Below, in pieces: positions 6,863-13,676 of a stretch of DNA of 14,452 nucleotides. Every line of letters begins with the position of its first letter. The stretch's first letter is position 1. The notes under the pieces were generated by a model. The model saw only the letters and a list, made by a program, of their open reading frames with translations, was not told the origin of the DNA and searched no databases. This DNA comes from Pseudomonadota bacterium. GTDB lineage: Bacteria; Pseudomonadota; Alphaproteobacteria; Rhizobiales; Beijerinckiaceae. The DNA is taken from NCBI GenBank assembly GCA_023423995.1, contig JAFAEL010000106.1:1-14452 (forward strand), read 5' to 3'. Position numbers and translations under genes: made by a program.

Positions 6863-8464
6863 ATGACACAGCGCGCCCAAGACCGATCGAACCTCGCGGA
6901 ACGCCTGCGATTCATGAAGTGCGACGCCGAGACGACGGCGGCGCTCCGCACGGTCGAGCCGGTCGTCAAGGAGGCGCTGCCGGGCGCCCTCGGTGCCTTC
7001 TACGAGCACATGCTCACCTTTCCGGAGGCGAGCCGCTTCTTCGAGAAGCCCGAGCGCGTGGATGCGGCCCGCAACGCCCAGGTCCGGCACTGGGAGATGA
7101 TCAGCTCGGGCGGCCTCGGCGACGACTACGCTGAAAGCGTCCGCGCCATCGGCGAGGCGCATGCCCGGATCGGGCTCGAGCCGCGCTGGTACATCGGCGG
7201 CTATGCCCTGATCTTGGAGAAGCTCCTCCACGAGGTGGTCGGGCGGACCTGGCCGAGGGGCGTGTTCGGCCGGAAGGGCGCCGCGGACCAGGCCGCGGCC
7301 GCCATGGGGGCCCTCGTGAAACGAGCCCTGCTCGACATGGAGATCGCAATCTCCGTCTACTTCGAGGCGTCCGAGCAGGCGCGCCTGAAGGCGGAGGAGC
7401 AGCAGAAGCAGGCGGCTGCCGAGCAGGGCGTCGCGATGGCGGCCCTCGCGGGCGGGCTCGAGCGGATCGCGCGGGGGGATCTCACGGCGAGGCTGAACGA
7501 GCCGCTCGCGCCCGCCTATGCGAAGCTCCAGGGCGATTTCAATGCGGCCGTCGAGACGCTTCAGGAGACGATGAAGGCCATCGCCGGCACGACGGACGGC
7601 ATTCGGACCGGAGCGGGAGAAATCAGCGAGGCCGCCGACGACCTGTCGATGCGCACGGAGCAGCAGGCGGCGTCGCTCGAAGAGACGGCTGCCGCCCTGG
7701 ACGAGATCACGGCGACCGTCCGCAAGACCTCGGAGGGCGCCGACCACGCGCGGGAGGTCGTCGCGGCCGCGAAGGTCGAGGCTGAGCGCTCCGGCGGGGT
7801 GGTCAGCGGCGCCGTGGGCGCTATGGCGGAGATCGACCGGTCCTCGAGGGAGATCTCGAACATCATCGGCGTCATCGACGAGATCGCCTTCCAGACCAAT
7901 CTCCTGGCCCTGAACGCGGGCGTCGAGGCGGCTCGGGCGGGCGACGCCGGCAAGGGCTTCGCGGTCGTCGCCTCCGAGGTGCGCGCGCTGGCGCAGCGCT
8001 CCGCCGATGCCGCCAAGGAGATCAAGGCGCTCATCCAGGCGTCATCGACCCAGGTGGCCCAGGGCGTCGAGCTTGTCGGCCAGACCGGCAAGGCGCTGGA
8101 GCGGATCGTCGGGCAGGTCGGCGAGATCAACGCCGTCGTGGTCGAGATCGCGGCTTCCGCCAAGGAGCAGGCGACCGGGCTCGCCGAGGTCAACACGGCC
8201 GTGAACCGGATGGACCAGGTGACCCAGCAGAATGCCGCCATGGTCGAGCAGTCGACGGCCGCGAGCCACACCCTGGCCGGCCAGGCCGACCAGCTGGCTG
8301 CCCTGATGGGCCGGTTCCAGGTCGGTGGTCCGGCGGCAAGGCCCGCGGGGCGAGCGCCGGCGCGGGCCCGCAGCACCGTCACCGTGCTCAAGAGGAGCGG
8401 CGGGCGGGGCGTCTCTGCCGCGCCGAAAGCCGCGGCCGCGGAGGAGGGCTGGGAGGAGTTCTGA
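6863..8464 (+). CDS. Soluble globin-coupled methyl-accepting chemotaxis protein (HemAT-like)
   Basis: This 533-residue protein is a probable cytoplasmic oxygen sensor for aerotaxis. Residues about 10-170 form a protoglobin-type sensor; the likely haem-binding proximal histidine is His100 in [20 protein letters not shown], as in HemAT. A HAMP-like segment (about 192-240, [13 protein letters not shown]) follows, then the long coiled-coil signalling domain with its hairpin tip [20 protein letters not shown] (340-359) that contacts CheA and CheW. No transmembrane segment is present. The C-terminus ends in a linker and GWEEF, resembling the pentapeptide that tethers CheR/CheB. Glutamine/glutamate pairs such as [10 protein letters not shown] suit methylation. 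ATG 6863 has a poor ribosome binding site but gives the expected N-terminus. No che genes are nearby, so it must use an array encoded elsewhere. Confidence 0.95.
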   Translation: MTQRAQDRSNLAERLRFMKCDAETTAALRTVEPVVKEALPGALGAFYEHMLTFPEASRFFEKPERVDAARNAQVRHWEMISSGGLGDDYAESVRAIGEAHARIGLEPRWYIGGYALILEKLLHEVVGRTWPRGVFGRKGAADQAAAAMGALVKRALLDMEIAISVYFEASEQARLKAEEQQKQAAAEQGVAMAALAGGLERIARGDLTARLNEPLAPAYAKLQGDFNAAVETLQETMKAIAGTTDGIRTGAGEISEAADDLSMRTEQQAASLEETAAALDEITATVRKTSEGADHAREVVAAAKVEAERSGGVVSGAVGAMAEIDRSSREISNIIGVIDEIAFQTNLLALNAGVEAARAGDAGKGFAVVASEVRALAQRSADAAKEIKALIQASSTQVAQGVELVGQTGKALERIVGQVGEINAVVVEIAASAKEQATGLAEVNTAVNRMDQVTQQNAAMVEQSTAASHTLAGQADQLAALMGRFQVGGPAARPAGRAPARARSTVTVLKRSGGRGVSAAPKAAAAEEGWEEF

Positions 8465-8482
8465 GCCACCTCGCTCGGGCTG

Positions 8483-8541
8483 CCTACCTCCATCGGGGGA
8501 TTGCGCTAGCCGGCGAACGGGCCGACCTTGAAGATGGTAGG
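8483..8541 (+). promoter_or_regulatory. Possible stem hiding the ribosome binding site of the small peptide gene
   Basis: CCTACC (8483-8488) is the exact complement of GGTAGG (8536-8541), which overlaps the ribosome binding site TAGGAG (8538-8543). The pairing can extend through CATC (8490-8493) and GATG (8533-8536) if a few bases bulge. The intervening 47 bases are GC-rich and may fold separately. A switch in this leader could control translation. Only base-pairing potential is seen. Confidence 0.3.
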
Positions 8542-8551
8542 AGACATTTCG

Positions 8552-8641
8552 ATGAGGAATGCCTTTTTTGCCATCATGGCTGCGGCCATGGTCTGGGCAC
8601 CGAACGCTGCTCTCGCGGGCAAGATCGTCGGGAACGGGTGA
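8552..8641 (+). CDS. 29-residue exported peptide, function unknown
   Basis: ATG 8552 to TGA 8641 encodes 29 residues. TAGGAG lies 8 bases upstream, one of the best ribosome binding sites in the window, and an intrinsic terminator starts 40 bases after the stop, so this looks like a real gene. The product is almost all signal peptide: a basic start (MRNAFF), a hydrophobic core (AIMAAAMVWAP), and the cleavage motif ALA at residues 20-22, leaving a mature heptapeptide GKIVGNG. An in-frame ATG at 8534 would add MVGDIS but lacks a binding site. It lies 87 bp after the chemoreceptor gene and could be read from that transcript. Alternatives are a leader peptide or the remnant of a longer exported protein. 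I recognise no family. Confidence 0.6.
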   Translation: MRNAFFAIMAAAMVWAPNAALAGKIVGNG

Positions 8642-8680
8642 ATCCGCCGACCCAGTAACGACAACGGGTTCAAACAGAAT

Positions 8681-8710
8681 GGCCGGGCAGATGCCCGGCC
8701 GTTTTGCTTT
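8681..8710 (+). terminator. Rho-independent terminator
   Basis: GGCCGGGC, loop AGAT, GCCCGGCC (8681-8700) is a perfect 8-bp GC stem followed by GTTTTGCTTT. It ends the chemoreceptor/small-peptide transcript. Read on the minus strand the same stem is followed by ATTCTGTTTG, so it may also stop transcripts coming from rne. Confidence 0.88.
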
Positions 8711-8762
8711 CTGGCCCCTGCTCCCACCGAAGCGGCTCGCCGGGGCATTGTGAGCGTGGGAT

Positions 8763-8786
8763 CGGCCACGCCCTGAGGCGTGGCCG
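8763..8786 (-). terminator. Strong hairpin just after the rne stop codon
   Basis: CGGCCACGCC, loop CTGA, GGCGTGGCCG (8763-8786) is a perfect 10-bp stem; GAT/ATC flanks can extend it past one bulge. It lies 9 bases beyond the rne stop codon on the minus strand. No U-run follows (ATCCCACG), so it may protect the 3' end or act as a weak terminator ahead of the bidirectional one at 8681-8710. Confidence 0.5.
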
Positions 8787-8795
8787 GATCGCGGC

Positions 8796-11717
8796 CTACG
8801 AGCCGCCGAGGGCGGCCTTCGCCTTCGACCACCAGCCGCCACGCTTCGGACGGTCCGGATCGGGCGGGGTCAGCACGATCGCGACGGGTTCCGGCTCCGG
8901 CTCGGGAGCCGGTGCGGGCTCTACGGGCTCAGCCGGCGGAACCTCCGCGGCGACCTGCGCCGGCTCGGCCGCGCGGGGCTCGGCTGCGGCCTCCGGCTCG
9001 GCCGGGCTGGCAGTGAAGGGCGGCTCCGTGGACCACGAATCGGCGACCGGGGCGGGCGTGCCGAAATCGTCGGCGCGAGCTTCGGCCGGCTCCGGCGCCC
9101 GGTCCTCGGACGGAACACGGTCGTCCTCGCCGCCGGACAGGTCGGCCCGGCCTTCCGGCGCGCCATCCTCGTCCGTTTCATCGTCCTCGTCGTCCTCGCC
9201 GGAGACACCCTCCTGCGCGGACGCGCCCTCGAGCTCGCGCTGGCCACCGCGGCCGCGACGCCGGCGGCGGCGACGGCGCTTCCGGCCGGCCTCCTCCTGC
9301 TCCTCGCTTTCCTCGCGGGGGGAGTCGGCGGCGGCCTCGGCCTCGTCCTCCTCCTCCCGCTCGTATTCGACCGTCGCATCGATCTCGATCGGCTCGTCGA
9401 CAGGCGTGACCGCGTCGATGCGCACGCCCGTCGAGGCTGGGCGCCGCTCGGCCGGAGTCGCCGGCTCGCCGCGGTCAATGGCGAAGGTGACGCTGCCCGC
9501 GAGCGTCTCGTCCGGCACCACCGTGATGGTGACGCCGAACCGGGTCTCGATATCCCGCAGGTGTCCGCGCTTCTGGTTGAGGATGTAGAAGGCCGCCTCG
9601 GCGCGGGTGCGCACGACGAGATTGTGGCTGGCGCTGCGCAGCAGGGATTCCTCGACCGAGCGGAGAATCTGCAACGCGACCGATGGCGTCGAGCGGACGA
9701 AGCCCGAGCCGCCGCAATGCTGGCACATCACCGAGGAGGATTCGAGCACGCCGGTGCGGATGCGCTGGCGCGACATCTCGAGCAGCCCGAAGGGCGAGAT
9801 CCGCCCGACCTGGATGCGGGCGCGGTCGTTCTTCAGGCAGTCCTTCAGCTTCTTCTCGACCGCGCGGTTGTTCCGCTTCTCCTCCATGTCGATGAAGTCG
9901 ATCACGATCAGGCCGGCGAGGTCCCGCAGCCTGAGCTGCCGCGCGATCTCCTCGGCCGCTTCGAGATTGGTCCGAAGGGCCGTGTCCTCGATATTGTGCT
10001 CGCGGGTCGAACGGCCCGAGTTCACGTCGATGGAAACCAGCGCCTCGGTCGGGTTGATGACCAGATAGCCGCCCGATTTCAGCGTCACGTGGTTGGAGAA
10101 CATGGCGTCGAGCTGCTGCTCCACGCCGAACTGCGCGAAGAGCGGCTGCGGCTCCCGGTACAGCCTGACGGCCCTCGACTGCGAGGGCATGATCATCCGC
10201 ATGAAGTCCTTGGCTTCGCGGTAGGCGTCGTCGCCCGCCACGACGACCTCGTCGATGTCCTTGTTGTAGAGGTCGCGGATGGCCCGCTTCACCAGCGAGC
10301 CTTCCTCGTAGACGAGCGCGGGCGCCGATGAGGACAGGGTCAGCTCGCGCACGCTCTCCCACAGCCGCATCAGGTATTCGAAGTCGCGCTTGATCTCCGG
10401 CTTGGTGCGGTTGGCGCCGGCCGTGCGCAGGATGATGCCCATCCCCTCCGGCACCTCGAGGTCCTGCACGACCTCCTTCAGGCGCTTGCGGTCCTCGGCA
10501 TTGGTGATCTTCCGCGAGATGCCGCCGCCCTTGCCGGTGTTCGGCATGAGCACGGCGTAGCGGCCGGCGAGCGACAGATAGGTGGTGAGGGCCGCGCCCT
10601 TGTTGCCGCGCTCCTCCTTGACGACCTGGACGAGCAGGATCTGCCGACGCTTGATGACTTCCTGGATCTTGTAGTGGCGACGCTGGATGCGCGGACGCTC
10701 CGGCACTTCCTCGAGTGCGTCGCCGCCTCCGACCTGCTCGACGACCTCGTGCTCCTCGAGCTCCTCGTCGTCCTCCTCGTCGGAATCGTCCTCGTCGTCC
10801 TCTTCGTCTTCGTCCTCATCCTCCTCGTCGTCGTCCGACTCGTCTTCATCGTCGGATTCGGATGGGGCGCGCGCCTCCTCCTCCTCGGTGGGAGCGGAAG
10901 CCGCCGCGAGGGTCTCGGGCGCCTCGGGGGCGACGTCCTCGGAGACCGGCTGGTCCGCCTGGGCCGCCTGGGCCGCCTCGGGGGCCGCATTCTCCGGCTC
11001 CGGCGCGACCTCGGGTTCGGCAGCGGCCTCGGAGACGGGCGCCTGCTCGGGCTCGGCTGCCGCGACGGGCGCGCCGGCATCCGCCGGCTCGACCGGCTGG
11101 ACCTCGATGTCGGACGGCACGGCAACAGGCGCCGCGGCGGCCTCTCCGGCCGGCTCGCTGCCCTCGGCGGCGCTGGATGTCTCTACCGGAGAAGCAGCCT
11201 CTGCCTGCTCGGTCGCGGAAGCGGGAGCCTCGCCCGCCGGGGCCTGGACCTCCTCGGCCGTGCCGCCCTCGCTGCCCGCGAAGGCAGCCGCCTCCGCGTC
11301 GCCGTTCTCGTCCTGAGCGAGATCCTCGGGACGAGCGGAGACGGTCGCGTCGCGCTCGTGGCGGCGGCGGGAAGCGCCGCGGCGACGCCGGCCGCGCGGA
11401 CGCTCGGCCTCGCGCTCCGCCTCACGCTCCGCGCGCTCATCCTCTTCGAGGAGGGCCTGCCGGTCGGCGACAGGTATTTGGTAGTAGTCCGGATGGATCT
11501 CGCTGAAGGCCAGGAAGCCGTGGCGATTTCCCCCGTACTCGATGAAGGCGGCCTGGAGCGAGGGTTCGACCCGCGTGACCTTGGCCAGATAGATGTTGCC
11601 CCGGAGCTGTCGGCGGTTCGCCGACTCGAAGTCGAATTCCTCGACCTTGTTGCCCCTTGTTACGACAACGCGCGTCTCCTCCGGATGGGAGGAGTCGATG
11701 AGCATCTTGTTAGCCAT
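8796..11717 (-). CDS. rne: Ribonuclease E, degradosome scaffold
   Basis: This 973-residue endonuclease cleaves AU-rich single-stranded RNA in mRNA decay and rRNA/tRNA maturation. The S1 domain starts at about 36 (RRQLRGNIYLAKVTRVEPSL) but is split by an insertion of about 250 residues (90-340), which includes an Arg patch, an Ala/Pro/Glu-rich stretch and a nearly pure Asp/Glu run (about 278-322). The S1 resumes at IQRRHYKIQEVIKRRQ. Catalytic Asp564 (SIDVNSG) and Asp607 (VIDFIDM) and the zinc-link CQHC (665-668) are intact. The C-terminal part is disordered, with an Arg-rich RNA-binding patch (812-821, RKRRRRRRRR). The tail KRGGWWSKAK (958-967) holds the GWW motif that binds PNPase in Caulobacter. 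I chose ATG 11717-11715 (MANKMLIDSSHPEETRV); upstream extension is not conserved-looking, and ATG 11705 is a weaker choice. Confidence 0.97.
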   Translation of the reverse strand: MANKMLIDSSHPEETRVVVTRGNKVEEFDFESANRRQLRGNIYLAKVTRVEPSLQAAFIEYGGNRHGFLAFSEIHPDYYQIPVADRQALLEEDERAEREAEREAERPRGRRRRGASRRRHERDATVSARPEDLAQDENGDAEAAAFAGSEGGTAEEVQAPAGEAPASATEQAEAASPVETSSAAEGSEPAGEAAAAPVAVPSDIEVQPVEPADAGAPVAAAEPEQAPVSEAAAEPEVAPEPENAAPEAAQAAQADQPVSEDVAPEAPETLAAASAPTEEEEARAPSESDDEDESDDDEEDEDEDEEDDEDDSDEEDDEELEEHEVVEQVGGGDALEEVPERPRIQRRHYKIQEVIKRRQILLVQVVKEERGNKGAALTTYLSLAGRYAVLMPNTGKGGGISRKITNAEDRKRLKEVVQDLEVPEGMGIILRTAGANRTKPEIKRDFEYLMRLWESVRELTLSSSAPALVYEEGSLVKRAIRDLYNKDIDEVVVAGDDAYREAKDFMRMIMPSQSRAVRLYREPQPLFAQFGVEQQLDAMFSNHVTLKSGGYLVINPTEALVSIDVNSGRSTREHNIEDTALRTNLEAAEEIARQLRLRDLAGLIVIDFIDMEEKRNNRAVEKKLKDCLKNDRARIQVGRISPFGLLEMSRQRIRTGVLESSSVMCQHCGGSGFVRSTPSVALQILRSVEESLLRSASHNLVVRTRAEAAFYILNQKRGHLRDIETRFGVTITVVPDETLAGSVTFAIDRGEPATPAERRPASTGVRIDAVTPVDEPIEIDATVEYEREEEDEAEAAADSPREESEEQEEAGRKRRRRRRRRGRGGQRELEGASAQEGVSGEDDEDDETDEDGAPEGRADLSGGEDDRVPSEDRAPEPAEARADDFGTPAPVADSWSTEPPFTASPAEPEAAAEPRAAEPAQVAAEVPPAEPVEPAPAPEPEPEPVAIVLTPPDPDRPKRGGWWSKAKAALGGS

Positions 11718-12145
11718 ATTCGACTCTCGGAAGGGCGTGCGTCGGGCCTGCCTCGGGAGAGGGGGCGCGCAGAGCAGGCCCTGGCAGCCGCGGCTCCAAT
11801 CGAATTGGAGGCGGGGCCGGCAGGCCGGCGACACGCCGGGGCCCGCCGAACTTCGGCGCGCCCAGGGTGGGTGATGGTGGAAGGTCCGACGCCTGTACGG
11901 GCCGGCGGGGAGAAGTCTCGGGTAACGACGACCGGGGCGTAAGCACGGACGAACAGCAACGCTGATCCCGCTCCTCTGCCCATGGCCAAATCCTTCGACA
12001 GCGGCGCCCAGAAGCTGCGCGCCGGAAGCGGCTGCATGCCGCGAGGGAACTTCGTCTCGGCTTTGACCGAAAGAGGGGAGGGGCGAAGCAGCTCCGGCAG
12101 ACGGCGCTCCGCGACCGCGGCGATCAGCCGGACGAAGTCATTTCC
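11718..12145 (-). promoter_or_regulatory. Structured 5' leader of rne, probable autoregulatory region
   Basis: If transcription starts at the promoter at 12146-12173, rne has an untranslated leader of about 420 nt. Near the gene it holds four successive hairpins: 11744-11781 (GGGCCTGC/GCAGGCCC, 22-base loop), 11794-11810 (CTCCAAT, loop of 3, ATTGGAG), 11825-11839 (CCGGCG/CGCCGG, loop ACA) and 11844-11858 (CGCCG/CGGCG, loop AACTT). E. coli RNase E controls its own mRNA through stem-loops in a long leader; this region could play the same role, though the sequence is unrelated as far as I can see. The farther part (11860-12140) holds no gene that I can support. Confidence 0.5.
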
Positions 12146-12173
12146 ATTACATATGTCGGGCGGGTTTTGACAA
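12146..12173 (-). promoter_or_regulatory. Candidate rne promoter
   Basis: On the minus strand TTGTCA (12173-12168) and TGTAAT (12151-12146) are 16 bp apart, in the only AT-rich patch of the 592-bp rne-amiC gap. A plus-strand TTGACA (12167-12172) overlaps it and could serve amiC, but no good -10 follows at the right distance. This is a pattern-based call. Confidence 0.45.
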
Positions 12174-12279
12174 GATGCAATGACATCCATCCCACAGCCC
12201 CCGGAGTTGCGGGGAAAGGGAGTAGCGGGCGGGCGCGGGCCCGTCGTGCAAAGTCCTCGTTAACCAGACGGGAGGCACA

Positions 12280-12300
12280 CCGGCCGGACCAAGGCCGGAG
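12280..12300 (+). promoter_or_regulatory. Hairpin overlapping the amiC ribosome binding site
   Basis: CCGGCC (12280-12285) pairs with GGCCGG (12293-12298) around a 7-base loop. The ribosome binding site GGAG (12297-12300) overlaps the 3' arm, so folding could lower amiC translation. The rest of 12174-12279 shows no gene and no clear promoter. Confidence 0.35.
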
Positions 12301-12309
12301 AACTGCTTC

Positions 12310-13554
12310 ATGCTCCTCGCGTCCGCCGGGCGCAAACTCGCCATGGGGCTCGCGCTTGCGGCGTCCCTCTTCACCGCTGCCGGCGCGCCTGCGCCGCAGG
12401 CGGGCGAGCGCGCACCTGCCGACCGGGCCGTCGCCATCCAGGCCGAGCTGAGCTCGGAGGGGGCGCGCACCCGGCTCACGCTGACGCTGTCGAAGCCGGT
12501 CGAGGCGACAGCCTTCGTGATGGAGAAGCCGGACCGGGTCGTCATCGATCTTCCGGAGGTGAACTTCCAGCTCGGCCCGGACGGCGGCAAGCGCCGCGGC
12601 GGGGTCGTGTCCTCCATCCGGTGCGGTCTCTTCGCGGCCGGCCGCAGCCGCATCGTGCTCGACCTCTCGGCGCCTGCCCTGGTGAAGAGCGTCGAGACCC
12701 GCCCGGCCAGCGTGGCCGAGGCGAGCCTGCTCGTGGTGGAGCTCGTGCGAACCGACCGGGAAGGCTTCCGGCGCGCCGCCGCCATGGATCGGGCCGACCA
12801 TGTCCTCACGACCGGCTCGCTCCCGCAGGACTCGGCAGCCGCACAGGACCGCCGTCCCGTCATCGCCATCGATGCCGGCCATGGCGGAGTCGATCCGGGC
12901 GCTACCGCCCCGAACGGCGCGCTCGAGAAGGACATCACGCTCGCCTTCGCGGGCGAATTGCGGGATCGCCTCTCCGCCCAGGGCCGCTACCGGGTCCTGA
13001 TGATCCGCGACCAGGACATCTTCGTGCCCCTCGACGAGCGCGTCCGCCGCGCCCGCGAGGGCGGAGCGGAGCTCTTCATCTCCATCCATGCCGACATCAT
13101 CTCGACCCCGAGCGTGAGCGGCGCCACCATCTACACCGGAAGCGACCGGGCCACGGACCACGAATCGGCGACCCTCGCCGACCGCGAGAACGCGGCCGAC
13201 CAGGCGGGCGGGCTGCCCTGGAAGGCGGCGCCGGGCGAGGTCACGGACATCCTCCAGGAACTCACCCTGCGTGAGACCCGGGCCTTCTCGCACCGCTTCT
13301 CCGGATTGCTCCTGCGCGACCTGTCCCCCGTGGTGCGCTTCAGCGCGCAGCCGCAGCGGGAGGCGGGGTTCAGGGTGCTGCGCACCGCCGATCTGCCGTC
13401 GGTGCTCGTCGAGCTCGGCTACCTGTCGAACACGCGCGACCTCGAGCACCTGCTCTCGCCCGAATGGCGCAGCCGCACCGCGACCGCCATGGCATCGGCT
13501 GTTGACCGCTTCTTCGCGGCCCGGCTCACGGCCCGTGCCCCAATGTCACCATAG
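12310..13554 (+). CDS. amiC: N-acetylmuramoyl-L-alanine amidase with AMIN domain
   Basis: This periplasmic zinc amidase cuts the bond between muramic acid and the stem peptide, chiefly to separate daughter cells. The 414-residue protein starts with a signal peptide (MLLASAGRKLAMGLALAASL, cut near residue 26-31). An AMIN domain (about 42-145) targets it to peptidoglycan at the septum. The Amidase_3 domain (about 183-405) carries zinc ligands His191 (DAGHGG), Glu206 (ALEKD) and His260 (SIHAD) and catalytic Glu368 (VELGYLSN). ATG 12310 has GGAG 9 bases upstream; a later start at residue 12 (MGLALAASL) is possible. Divergence from rne and adjacency to PBP1A are usual in alphaproteobacteria. The regulator that displaces its inhibitory helix (EnvC/DipM-type) is not in the window. 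Confidence 0.95.
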   Translation: MLLASAGRKLAMGLALAASLFTAAGAPAPQAGERAPADRAVAIQAELSSEGARTRLTLTLSKPVEATAFVMEKPDRVVIDLPEVNFQLGPDGGKRRGGVVSSIRCGLFAAGRSRIVLDLSAPALVKSVETRPASVAEASLLVVELVRTDREGFRRAAAMDRADHVLTTGSLPQDSAAAQDRRPVIAIDAGHGGVDPGATAPNGALEKDITLAFAGELRDRLSAQGRYRVLMIRDQDIFVPLDERVRRAREGGAELFISIHADIISTPSVSGATIYTGSDRATDHESATLADRENAADQAGGLPWKAAPGEVTDILQELTLRETRAFSHRFSGLLLRDLSPVVRFSAQPQREAGFRVLRTADLPSVLVELGYLSNTRDLEHLLSPEWRSRTATAMASAVDRFFAARLTARAPMSP

Positions 13555-13676
13555 AAAGAGTGTGGAAGGAGCCATCGCCGATTGCGCCGGATTGACAGCC
13601 CTCGAACTGCGGGCCACGTCAACCAGGGGGCGAAGCGTCACCAGGGCCCGACCGGGCTGATGGCGGATTGGAGCGG

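Noticed and set aside
5603..7747. Minus-strand open frame of 714 codons opposite the aminotransferase and chemoreceptor
   Set aside because: It spans two convincingly conserved genes and the gap between them; the product is Arg/Gly/His-rich without any domain.
10674..11942. Plus-strand open frames opposite the rne acidic region, including a poly-serine frame
   Set aside because: They arise from reading the complement of repeated GAG/GAC codons; rne is well supported on the other strand.
11660..12190. Minus-strand open frame of 176 codons in the rne leader
   Set aside because: It runs past the rne start in a different frame, is Arg/Pro/Ala-rich with no motif, and has no ribosome binding site; treated as untranslated leader.
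12124..13449. Minus-strand open frame of 441 codons opposite amiC
   Set aside because: Shadow of the amidase; all zinc-ligand motifs are on the plus strand.
13592..13620. Possible promoter for the PBP1A gene (TTGACA)
   Set aside because: The bases 17 downstream (CACGTC) do not resemble a -10 box; kept only as a remark in the gene entry.
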